Source of the DNA: Closterium sp. NIES-65 | Taxonomy: Eukaryota > Streptophyta > Zygnematophyceae > Desmidiales > Closteriaceae | Length of the DNA stretch: 64,000 nucleotides | Reading direction: 5' to 3' | Assembly (NCBI GenBank): GCA_948144175.1 | Contig: CANXME010002009.1 | Span: forward strand, 496,001 to 560,000 | Shown here: in pieces, positions 24,031 through 34,409 of the stretch | Layout: every line of letters begins with the position of its first letter | Position numbering within the stretch: the stretch's first letter is position 1 | The notes under the pieces: generated by a model | Seen by the model: the letters and a program-made list of their open reading frames with translations, nothing else | What the model was told of the DNA's origin: nothing | Databases searched by the model: none | Position numbers and translations under genes: made by a program

Positions 24031-25492
24031 CTCCCAGTCCCGCTGCTTGAAAGTCCCCCGCACATACCAGACATGCGGGTGGCGCCACCTGATTGGCTCT
24101 CGCGCGAGCAATTTCTGAAGTTCGACACTCCGCACATCGTCACACCGCGATTGGCGCTGCTCGCACGTGACGACAAGAAGCGCTACAACACCTGGTACCT
24201 GGACAGCTGCTGCGGCCAGCATATGGTGGGCTCCAAGCGTTACATATCCAACGCCGTCCCCACCCCTACAGTAACTTACGTCACTGTGGCAAACAACACG
24301 CGCCTGCGCGCAAGCGCACAAGGCATCGTCGTGCTCAAAGCACGTGGAAGCCGCACGTACATCACGCTTAACGATGTGCTAATCGTCCAGAACCTGCGCC
24401 TCAACCTTCTGTCCGCCGCACAGCTCATGGACTGCGGCGTCGACCTCAGCACGGATCGCGAGACACGAGACATCCTGCTGCACTACGAATCGAGCACGTT
24501 TCCCCGCAGGCAGATCGGACGAGCGCACTCCGAAAATGGAGTGTATGTCCTAGACTTCGACATTCCCGACTGAAGCGGCGACTCGCACGAGTTGATTGAT
24601 CTCGTGCCACTGCGCTTCGAGCACATCCACCGCAGGGATTGGAAGCACCCCGACGGCAGACCGTGGGTGCCGCATCATCCCCACCCACGCGAAACGGCAT
24701 TACACAACCCCGACCCGGATGGCATCTGCAGGGATTGTCACACACCGACGACATCAACAAGCGCGATTGTCGGTCGCGGACTCGCCGCCATCGCTGAAGC
24801 AGAGCACCACGCGCCCCCAGAGGAAGGGATGACGCAGCTCGAGCTTGAAGTTACCACCCGCGGCATCTTCGGCATGCCAGAGCATCCCCTCATCGGTCCC
24901 CCCTCACAGCACCTTCAAGGCATGCTGCGCGGAATCGGCGTCGGCACCTTTGATGCCCATGGCGAGCCGCGACCCTACACCTACGAGAGGTTTTTGGCCA
25001 TCTACTCTGATCGACGCGACTCATCGAAGATACTCACCGCGGAGCAAGAGGAAGAATTGGCGCGCCGCAAAGCTGAGGAGCTTCGCCAGCTAAGCCTCGC
25101 AGAAGCACGTGGAACCTTCGCTTGCGCCACCTGAGGAGCCGAGGCTGAAGAAAGTGCCTCCAATGAAGGGGGGTGGGGAAGCGCTGGAGGATGGGGAACA
25201 AGTGACACTGGCGGTTGGGGAGACACCGGCGGAACCTGGGCCAACGCGAGCGGCGGATGGGGCGCCGCAACTAGCGCCGACAACAGCGGCTGGGGTACTT
25301 TCCGCGAAGAACGAAAGGGGGGAGAGGACGAAACTGAGGAAACTGAGGCAACACCTGCAGTCGTTCCTCTTGGCCGTCCCCCGCGACACGTTCCACTCGC
25401 ACCACCTCCTCCTGACAACCCCCCGCAGCGCGATCCATCGGACACCATCATCTGGGGCAACGAGCCGTCAACCCCGCGTCGCACCGTCTACG
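24031..25492 (+). pseudogene. Copia A protease region plus GW-rich spacer
   Basis: The gag-pol frame resumes after Copia B as LPVPLLESPP. The protease region reads NTWYLDSCCGQHM near 24190, where family members have DSGA, so the catalytic motif is altered (Ser-Cys-Cys). It continues with the conserved VLIVQNLRLNLLSAAQL. Two in-frame TGA stops (24571 and 25132) interrupt an otherwise open frame that continues through a GW-rich segment and a proline-rich stretch to the TRIM insertion at 25493. The two TGA codons could have come from CGA by one transition each. Confidence 0.85.
25168..25318 (+). other. GW/WG-repeat segment in Copia A polyprotein (possible Argonaute hook)
   Basis: In the gag-pol frame this stretch encodes six tryptophans spaced about 7-14 residues apart (GGWGS, GGWGT, GGWGD, GTWAN, GGWGA, SGWGT), in a Gly/Ser/Thr/Asp-rich acidic context. 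A further IIWGN lies near 25452. This is the composition of Argonaute-binding GW/WG hooks known from plant NRPE1 and SPT5L. Nothing else in the Copia family calls for it at this place. AGO binding is inference from composition only. Confidence 0.6.
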
Positions 25493-25633
25493 TGTCAGTA
25501 GATCTGCACTGTGGATGCCCGATTGATCCTGGAGAGGGTTACAGGCGCGTTCGCCTGGGGGGTTACGGGGGCACTGACCTGCTACTGAAACAAGCTCTTT
25601 TATCCCAATGGTCTAGTGGTTGGGATTCTGACA
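25493..25633 (+). repeat. 5' LTR of the TRIM
   Basis: 141 bp. It contains the perfect hairpin CAGGCG-CGTT-CGCCTG near 25541, a CTTTTAT motif near 25597, and the box-A-like TGGTCTAGTGG at 25609-25619. Confidence 0.93.
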
Positions 25634-25670
25634 TGGTATCAGAGTGGTCTCGGGTTCGATTCCCGGTGTA
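25601..25670 (+). promoter_or_regulatory. tRNA-like A-box/B-box pair across the TRIM LTR/PBS junction
   Basis: TGGTCTAGTGG (25609-25619) fits the Pol III A box, and GGTTCGATTCC (25653-25663) fits the B box exactly. The 33-nt spacing is that of a tRNA gene. The first half, TCCCAATGGTCTAGTGG, resembles the 5' half of tRNA-Glu/Gln genes, and CGGG-TTCGATT-CCCG forms a canonical T-arm. The middle is the primer binding site, so there is no anticodon arm. Whether Pol III uses it is unknown. Confidence 0.5.
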
Positions 25671-25726
25671 TGCACATGTAGGCCGTTGCCGCTGTGCTTA
25701 GTCCTAGGCCTCCCAGTGTGGGGGGG

Positions 25727-25867
25727 TGTCAGTAGATCTGCACTGTGGATGCCCGATTGATCCTAGAGAGGGTTACAGGCGCGTTCGCCTAGGGGGTTAT
25801 GGGCGCACTGACTCGCTACTGAAACAAGCTCTTTTATCCCAATGGTCTAGTGGTTGGGATTCTGACA
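25727..25867 (+). repeat. 3' LTR of the TRIM
   Basis: Second 141-bp copy, including TGGTCTAGTGG but followed by Copia A sequence, so it lacks the downstream box-B-like motif found next to the 5' LTR. Confidence 0.93.
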
Positions 25868-27638
25868 CTACGGACCTGCCCCTGAGCCACGCAAACCAGC
25901 GTTCGTACTTGGCACGATCCCCGGGACCAACATTCCACTCTCTGAGATTCGTGACAGAGAGTTCTTGGCGCTGATGCTAACCACCGCGCTGGAAGAAGAA
26001 GAAGCAGAGGGAGTAGCAGCAGAACCTGCTCCTGTACCTGACGTAGACCCTGAGAAAGCACGTGCACGCTACATACGCACCTCCGGCTTTCGCGCTGACG
26101 ATACTCTCTGGCACCAGCGCCTCGGACACCCTTCACGAGCGACACTGAAAAACTGCATCGACGGAGGCGTCTTCGCTCCTGGCGCACTCCTGCGCCCTGA
26201 TGGCTCCAAAGTGAGAGGCGCGACACATCCGCGCAACTGCACCGTCTGCCCCGAAGCTGCGCTGAGCCACCAACCGTTCCCGCTGCTCGAACCTGGAACG
26301 AACCGCTACCCCAAGCTACACAAGGCGTACAGCGATTTCCTGAACGTGGGGCACTGCGAAACCGAGGACGAAATGTACACGCTCACCTTCATCGACGCTG
26401 GAACGCGCTACGTGTGGGTCGTGAACGTGGAGTCACGCGACAGAGCCTACGAGGTGTTTCGCCTCTGGCTGGCGCACGCAGAGCGACAGTCTGGGAAGAA
26501 GCTGAAAATATGGCAATCTGACGGCGCGGCAGAATTCAGGAGCAACCAGATGCAAACCTACCTCACACAAAAGGGGATCGAGCACCATATCTCTCTCCCC
26601 TACACGCACCAGCAGCAGGGCGTAGCTGAGCGGACGAACCGCACGCTAATGACGAAGGTGCGCGCACTGATGAGGCAGTCGAAATTGCCGCCGATCTACT
26701 GGACCTACGCGATGCACCACGCAGTACGGGTGCACAACCTACTCTCGACCACCGCCATTACCGGCAATCTGTCCCCGCACGTCAAATGGACCGGGACCAA
26801 AGGAGATACCTCCATGTTGCGCGTATGGGGGTGCATGGTTCAATACCGCCCGCCGACCTCAACCATCGGCAAATTCGCCAGCCGCGCTCGCTGGGGGATC
26901 CACCTCGGCATCAGCCATGAGTACAAGGCGTGGATCGTGCTGGACCTCCTCAGTCAGAAAATCGCTCACGCTCGCGACGTCATCTTCTACGAGCGCCTCT
27001 TCCTCGACCAGTTCCGCCGCGACGAACAAACGAATGCGAACCGCATCTACGCTAACGATGGGCACAGCTACGCAACGCCCGAAGATGAAGCTGCTGCAGC
27101 AATCTTGGAGCAGGACACGAGGGGCGAGTTCGTGTGGGAAGAACGACGCAGCGACGACGACAACGACGACGACGAATCCTCGGGAGGAGGAATGGGCGCA
27201 GCAGGCGGAAGCGGAACAGGCGGAAGCGGCAGAGGCACAGCACCACCTGCGCCTCCTGAACCAGAAAGCGATGACGACGACGTACAGGAAGTCATCCCGC
27301 AACGTCGCCACGACAGCACTATCTCAGGACTGCAGCTACTCGGGCTTCACACCGCAACTTCGAAGCCGCCACGTGTCATCGAGCCCCGAAATCCGCGCGA
27401 AGCTCTTTCTGGACCACACAGCAAGGAGTGGCGTGAAGCAATGGATGCGGAAATCCGGGCACTCGAGTCACGCGACACCTGGGTGCTCGTCGACCGTGCA
27501 GCAGTAAAGGGGAGAAGGATTCTCTCCGGCAAATGGGTCTTCCGAGTGAAGACAGGAGCCGACGGAAGGATTGAGCGATTCAAGGCACGCTGGGTGGTAC
27601 GCGGCTACGATTTAAGGCACGGGATCGATTTTGACTAG
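25868..27638 (+). pseudogene. Copia A integrase and start of reverse transcriptase
   Basis: Continuous from the CTACG duplication to a TAG at 27636. GAG-pre-integrase is LWHQRLGHPSRATLKNC...CTVC. The integrase core has Asp in KAYSDFLNVG, Asp in IWQSDGAAEF and Glu in QQGVAERTN, all intact. An acidic, Gly-rich linker follows (DDDNDDDESSGGG, near 27155). RT begins at WREAMDAEIRALESRDTW and GRRILSGKWVFRVK. The TAG follows GIDFD, where the family usually has an aromatic/acid-Gln-Thr-Phe segment. Confidence 0.9.
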
Positions 27639-28955
27639 ACATTTGCACCGGTCAGCCGTCACACGTCCGTTAGAATTCTCCTCGCCATCGCAGCCGCACG
27701 ACACCTACCACTCCGGCAGATCGACGTGAAGAATGGGTTCCTGTACGCATTAGTGGACGCCGTGATCTACGTGGAACAGCCACACACTTACGGCGACGGA
27801 GACCCACGTGTCTGTCAGCTACGCAAGTCCCTCTATGGGATCAAACAGGCACCGAGACTCTGGTAGTAGTATCTGCACAACATACTGCTTGAAATTGGGT
27901 TCAAGCAGCTGCCTCACGATCCTGGAATGTATCGCCGCGATTTCCGCGGCGAATACATCCTCCTCACGGTCTACGTCGACGACCTTCTCTACACAGGCTC
28001 AAGCAACGAACGGCTCGAGCAGTTTGAGAGAAGCCTCGCAAGGCGTGTCGACATCACCTGCAATCATGACGTGAAGCAGTTTCTCGGACTCAACATCACC
28101 TACTCGCCAGAAGCCATTCATCTCTCAGCGGCGAAGTATGCGGAGGAGCTTAGCAAGCGCTTCAACATTGCGCCTGCACCACTCTCCACCCCTTACCGTA
28201 CTCCAGGACCCAACCACAAGCCTGACAGCAAAGCCCTGTCCCCTGCTGGGCTTCACACTTACCAGCAGCAGTTGGGATGCCTGCCCTTCGCATCCGTTAC
28301 CTGCAGGCCCGACCTCTCCTACATTGCGAGCCAGTTGGCTCAGTACTCACGCAAACCACCGGCTGAGAATCTCTCAGATCTTCAGCGAGCCCTTCAATTC
28401 TTCATCTCCACGCCCAATGTCGGGCTCAGTTACTCCACCATCCCAACCACATCCTTCAGTCTCGTCGGCTACGTGGATGCCGATCACGCCGCTGACCCTG
28501 ACAATCGACGGTCCAGGACAGGGTTCCTCTTCCGCCTCGAGCCCAGCGGCCCCATCTCCTGGAACTCTTAGAAGCAGGAGTTGGTTGCCCTGTCATCGGC
28601 GGAAGCTGAGTTCATCGCAGCAACAGCAGCTGTTCGCGAAGGTCTCTACCTTCAGGGACTGCTGCAAGAAGCAAAAATTCCGGCCTCAACGAACTTTCGC
28701 CTGCATTGCGACAACCAGAGCGCGATTCGCATCGCGAACAAACCTGGTTTCGTCAACCGCACCAAGCACATTGCGCTGCGGTATTTCTTCGTGAAGGATG
28801 AGGTGGACAAGGGCAAGGTCAACTTGATCTACTGCCCGACCGGTGACATGGCAGCAGACTTCCTCACGAAGCGACTGCCACGCCAGCAGTATCAGCACTG
28901 CTCCGAACTTAGTGGCGTGGTCAAGCAGGTCAAGTCGAGCTGCGGCCAGGAGTGA
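27639..28955 (+). pseudogene. Copia A reverse transcriptase-RNase H, with stops
   Basis: The frame continues TFAPVSRHTSVRILLAI, then LYGIKQAPRLW followed by two TAG codons (near 27864-27869). The RT active site TVYVDDLLYTG is intact (near 27972). A further TAG at 28569 (SWNS stop) precedes RNase H: ALSSAEAEFIAA, HCDNQSAIRIA, NRTKHIALRYFF, MAADFLTKRLP. The natural stop is TGA 28953. The polypurine tract GAAGGGGGG immediately precedes the 3' LTR. Confidence 0.93.
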
Positions 28956-28962
28956 AGGGGGG

Positions 28963-29381
28963 TGTTACGAATAGTAATACTTGAATATTACTGAGCACTC
29001 CTCACCGCAGCAAAGAGAAGCACGCAGTATCGCGAATGAACGCGAAGCGTCAGGCGGTTGGAACGCATCTGAACCATCGGAGCAGACAGCATCAGGCAGC
29101 TGCAGGCAGGATGGTTTCGGCGGTAACAGTTTCGTAACTGTTCGCGCCGCACAGTTGGGGATGTATTTGAATAAGGGAATGTACCCCTTAGAGTACATGG
29201 CTAGTCTAGGTCTTTTCGTATTCCCCTGTACTCTTATATAAACTCGATGTATGCATGTCTTAATCATCTCAAGCATTTACATTCACTCTGCTATTGAGGT
29301 CAAGGGTCCACCAACACCATTTCTCTGCGTGCGAACCTTCATGAGTAGATCCTAGGCCACGATCAACTTCTGATCGCAACA
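28963..29381 (+). repeat. 3' LTR of Copia A
   Basis: 419 bp; it ends GATCGCAACA directly before the ATATT duplication. Relative to the 5' LTR it carries an extra CATCAGGCAG (near 29090) and about nine substitutions. Confidence 0.95.
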
Positions 29382-29386
29382 ATATT

Positions 29387-30014
29387 ATATAATGTTCTGA
29401 ATGCAACAAGAGGATGTCACATGCTAGTGCGTTTCACTTTTGTGATCTAGTTGTCTAGGGTTAAAATACAATTTCAAATATTGTGGCATGTCTATAAGCT
29501 TTCAGGTGATTCTGAATATTTCTACTAATCTACTATGAAAATTCACCTGACATGTACCTTATATTTAAGAGTCCTCCTGTTCTGTACTACTGGATGAATT
29601 ATGGTTGAGTGAAAAACTATTTCCACATAATGGGCTGGACTGCTGCTGACCTTGAGAGCTGCTTGAGTGTGTGATTGGAGCAGCACCGCCCCACTCCAGC
29701 ATTCGTGGCACAGCTGCCCCGTCAGCGATCGCCTCTTGGTCATTTGCCACAGCGTGCCACCTGCTCTACCTTCGTTCCCCCCCTCCCTGACCACCTGTCG
29801 AAGTGTCGTTGCCCGCATCCCCTTCGCCTCCCCTCGCCGCCGTCCCTTCCAAGCAGCAATCACACCACCACACCCATGCTCCCCGCCCCGCACAACCCGC
29901 TTGTGCGCACCAGAATTGACTTGAAGCATAAATCTTGTCCCCCGCCCATACCTAACAGACCACGCCAACTAAGACCATTACCCCTTCCCCTCCGTCCCGT
30001 TGTCCGCGTCAACT
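29387..30014. other. Promoter-side flank of adenylosuccinate synthase, no gene seen
   Basis: AT-rich next to Copia A, becoming C-rich towards 30014. No conserved ORF or RNA gene is visible. It must hold the promoter and 5' UTR of the gene starting at 30015, but I see no distinctive TATA box close to the start codon. Confidence 0.5.
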
Positions 30015-32952
30015 ATGGCTGCCGCGGTATCTGTCCCTTCCCCCGCATTGCGCGGCACCGTAACTTCTGCGCGCCATGCCGCCTTGCCACAAGCCAGCGG
30101 CTCCGCGTCGCCAGCGGGGCCTGCGCCACAAGTAACTCTCAGATCGTCCTTCACGCAATCGCGCGCCGCCGTCACCGGCAGAAGCCGGTCGAGTAGCTGC
30201 CGTCAAATTGCTGCTTCCAGGCGGCGATCGGCTGTCAGAGCGTCTGTGGCAGCGTCGGCGCCGAATGCGCAGGCGGCGGCGGCGGAGGCGGAGTGGGCGA
30301 AGCTGTCGAAGGTGTGCGCGGTGCTGGGCACGCAGTGGGGCGACGAGGGCAAGGGCAAGCTCGTCGACATCCTCGCGCAGCGATACGACGTCGTCGCGCG
30401 CTGCCAGGTGAGACGCCGTGAGGCGGCACGGAGAGGCGAGAGCGAGAGCGAGAGATGCGGGGAGGCGATCGCAGGGATTGGCGCAGGAGGGAGACACACT
30501 TGGGGCTAAACGGACGAGGGCCCCGCACCTTGCTGGATCGCGTTAGGCGCACAATGAGGCGGTTAGTGCGAGGCCAGCTGGCAGAGACCGAGCATGGGAC
30601 GCTTGTTGTGAGACGTACCAAAAGCTAGTTCAACTTCCACATGGCAATTGGACCCTCAATTTGAATCCCGTGGTTAAAAAATTGTCACTTTGACGAGCGA
30701 AATCATGATCAGCCCGTGTTCGAAGCACCTTCGTATGTCTGCACCGCCGATGCCCTCGCGAGTAATTTGGTTAATTATCAGCCCAGCCGCTGCAAGAATG
30801 GCTGAACAAACAAGGAATTCACGTCGCTCTCATTCTCGCGGAAATAAGACGAAATTGTCGACGTCAAGGCACCATTCCGCTCCCCACCCCCCGCGCGCCG
30901 TGGTGCAGGGCGGCGCGAACGCGGGGCACACGATATACGACAGCACGGGGCGGCGGTTCGCGCTGCACCTGGTGCCGTCGGGCATCCTGCACCCGAACGC
31001 GACGTGCGTGGTGGGCAACGGGCCCGTGATCCACCTGCCGGGCTTCTTCAAAGAGCTCGACGGACTCGAGGCGAGCGGCGTGACCGTGGACGGGCGCATC
31101 CTCGTGAGCGACCGCGCGCACCTGCTCTTCGACCTCCACCAGACCGTCGACGCGCTCCGCGAGGCGGAGCTGGCGGGCGACAAGATCGGCACCACGAAGC
31201 GCGGCATCGGGCCGTGCTACGCCAGTAAGGTGCGCACACCGTGGGTGTGACGGGGACGGGAGGTGTGGGATTTTTGCCCGGGGCTTGTGGGGGAAGGATG
31301 TGTGAGAGGGGAGGGTGTGTGTGAGAGAGGAGGTGGTATGTGATGGGCAGGCGAGCGTGTCTGAGGAGGAGCGGAGTGTGTGTGAAAGGGTGTGTGAGGG
31401 AGAGGGGAGGGTGAGTGTGAGAGAATGGGGAAGCGGAGCTGAAGAGGGTGCCCGGACGAGTTAGGGCAAGGTGGGAGAGAGCACAAGGGGCTGTTGCTGC
31501 TGCTGGCCATGCTGACTGGCATGGGAGCGATTGATAGTGGGTGGGTGGTTGGGCTGGGATCCCATGTGCCATGCTGCTCTCATCTTTGGCACATCACTTC
31601 ACCAACGCAACTGTTCCCCGTGCTCGCCCCCCTGCATTCCCCCTCTCCCTCCACCCTTTCCCCCCCGGTCAGGCGATCCGCAACGGGGTGAGGGTGTGCG
31701 ACCTGCGCCGCATGGACACGTTCCGCGCCAAGCTGGAGACGCTGTACCGCGACGCCAGCCAGCGCTTCCCCGCCTTCCAGTACACTGAAGCCGACCTCGA
31801 CGCTGAGGTGACGCGCTACAGGGAGTTTGCCACCCGGCTGGAGCCGTTCATCACGGACACTGTTCACTTCGTGGGCGAGGCGGTGCGCGGCGGGCGGCGG
31901 GTGCTGGTGGAGGGCGGGCAGGCGACGATGCTGGACGTGGACTTCGGCACCTACCCCTTTGTCACCTCCTCCAACCCCTCTGTCGGTGGCATCTGCACCG
32001 GCCTCGGCATCCCTCCCCGGGCGCTTGGGGACATCATTGGCGTCGTGCGTCCCCCCTGTCCAAATACCCGCATGCCCACACGCCCATACCCGAACGTCCA
32101 CTCTTAGCCACTTGACATCGCTGCTGCGGCCTTGTTCCTCTTGAACCATTCGTGCGGCCCTCACCCATATCACCCCTCGCTCTCACCCTCACCCCTGAGG
32201 TCCTCCTCATCCCACCCGCACCCCCTTCATCTCTCCGCTCATCCTTCTCAACCCCTCCCAATCTCACCTCTCCTCCATTTAAACCCCCCACCATTTCATC
32301 CCCCCCGGGCTGCTCTTCTCCAGGCGAAGGCGTACACGACTCGGGTGGGCGAGGGGCCGTACCCGACGGAGCTGTTTGGGGAGCTGGGAGAGCAGCTGCG
32401 CAAGGCGGGCCACGAGTTTGGCACCACCACGGGGCGCCCGCGGCGCTGTGGGTGGCTGGACATAGTGGCACTGCGGTACGCGTGCCAGGTGAACGGCTTC
32501 ACCGCTCTCAACCTCACCAAGCTGGACGTGCTGTCGGGCCTGCCAGAGCTGCAGCTGGGCGTGGGCTACCGTGCCCCTGACGGCTCGCTGCTGCCCGCCT
32601 TCCCCGCTGACCTGGAGCTGCTGGGACAAGTACAGGTGCGTGCCGCCTGCCCTGCGCTGCCAACATGCCTCACATTCAGTGCCCGTGTGCGTCGATAGTT
32701 TCTGTCGTTCTGTATGACTGCACGGGTGGCCTCAATGCCAGGCTGTGTTATCATATTGCGGTGTGGGTGCAGGTGGAGTATGAGACGGTGGCGGGGTGGC
32801 AAGAGGACATCACAGACGTGCGCACGTTCGAGGAGCTGCCGGCCAACGCACAGGCGTATGTGCGGCGCATAGAGCAGCTGCTGGATGTGCCCGTGCGCTT
32901 CATTGGTGTGGGGCCCGGCCGAGATGCCATGATCGTGCGCACGTCAGAGTGA
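30015..32952 (+). CDS. ADSS/purA: Adenylosuccinate synthase, probably plastid-targeted
   Basis: Makes adenylosuccinate from IMP, aspartate and GTP, the first committed step from IMP to AMP. Five phase-0 exons, 30015-30407, 30909-31229, 31673-32044, 32324-32635 and 32773-32952, give 525 aa. The first ~95 residues are rich in Ala, Ser and Arg without acids, as in plastid transit peptides. The catalytic core starts at [16 protein letters not shown] (P-loop-like GDEGKGK). It continues through [78 protein letters not shown] and [10 protein letters not shown], which spans the whole family. ATG 30015 is preferred; an upstream in-frame TTG is not a plant-type start. It is read towards the ubiquitin-RUB gene 335 bp downstream. 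Confidence 0.96.
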
Positions 32953-33287
32953 CGCCCATTCTAGCGAATAAGATGGCATTGCAGTAGCTACCACTGTCAT
33001 TGTTTGAAAAAAGTAAAAAAATAGAAATATTCAAATCCCTCATGCAACAGTTTAACTGATGAGGATCACGAGGTTTCAGAATGAAATGGTTGGCTTCGCT
33101 GTGATCGAGGCACTACTCCATCACACAGATTCCATCTTGGCGCGTATCAGATATCGCGTATTTCGACTCTCATTCTGTCATCATTCCATAAGCTTCGTGC
33201 CGACTGGTCACTTATTACGCAACATCCGCGTCGCTCTCACCTCCTCAGACTCGTGAATCGGCGCGCAGCGGGGACTCGGCGGGCAGG
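32953..33287. other. Short intergenic region between ADSS and ubiquitin-RUB
   Basis: 335 bp, relatively AT-rich in the first half, containing an A-rich stretch (AAAAAAGTAAAAAAATAG near 33006) that may belong to the ADSS 3' UTR. The second half should hold the ubiquitin-RUB promoter. I see no gene. Confidence 0.5.
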
Positions 33288-34217
<930 letters not shown>

Positions 34218-34409
34218 ATGCGCCATGCTCCACACCCCACACCACACTCCTTTTCTAGTTGCTGTAGTTACCATAGTGGTGCAGGCCCTAGGGTAGTGGA
34301 CGTGGCAAGGCGATTGCCTCGTTGGCTTTCCCTTATCATTGCATTGTGTTGTGAAGGCTCCGAAGTGCATGCATTATTAACCCAGAAGACAACAGCAGGA
34401 GCACGGAAC
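34218..34409. other. Tail-to-tail spacer between ubiquitin-RUB and the M16 gene
   Basis: 192 bp between the two convergent stop codons. It must contain both 3' UTRs and polyadenylation sites, unless the transcripts overlap. No gene. Confidence 0.6.

Larger units (their letters stand above)
25493..25867 (+). mobile_element. TRIM-like miniature LTR element nested in Copia A
   Basis: Two 141-bp direct repeats (25493-25633 and 25727-25867), each TGTCAGTAG...TTCTGACA, flank an internal region of only 93 bp. CTACG is duplicated on both sides (25488-25492 and 25868-25872). The primer site TGGTATCAGAG begins at 25634, and a polypurine tract (GTGTGGGGGGG) ends at 25726. There is no coding capacity. 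Total size (375 bp), structure and TSD fit a terminal-repeat retrotransposon in miniature, mobilised by another element. The LTRs differ at roughly seven positions. Confidence 0.94.
14614..29381 (+). mobile_element. Ty1/Copia-type LTR retrotransposon A (degenerate, hosts nested insertions)
   Basis: Two LTRs of 409 and 419 bp (TG...CA ends) flank a gag-pol unit and are bordered by a perfect 5-bp duplication ATATT (14609-14613 and 29382-29386). The order gag, protease, integrase, reverse transcriptase, RNase H marks it as Copia (Pseudoviridae-like). Two later insertions interrupt it: Copia B at 16457-24025 and a TRIM at 25493-25867. Conceptually removing each insertion with one TSD copy restores the frame across both sites. 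The LTRs differ by a 10-bp indel (CATCAGGCAG, right LTR only) and about nine substitutions, and pol carries several stop codons, so the element is old and not autonomous. Confidence 0.96.

Noticed and set aside
25600..25675. Functional tRNA gene in the TRIM
   Set aside because: No acceptor-stem pairing and no anticodon arm; only A/B boxes and a T-arm are tRNA-like.
30000..30014. Upstream start of ADSS at 30000
   Set aside because: The codon is TTG; ATG 30015 follows in the same frame.
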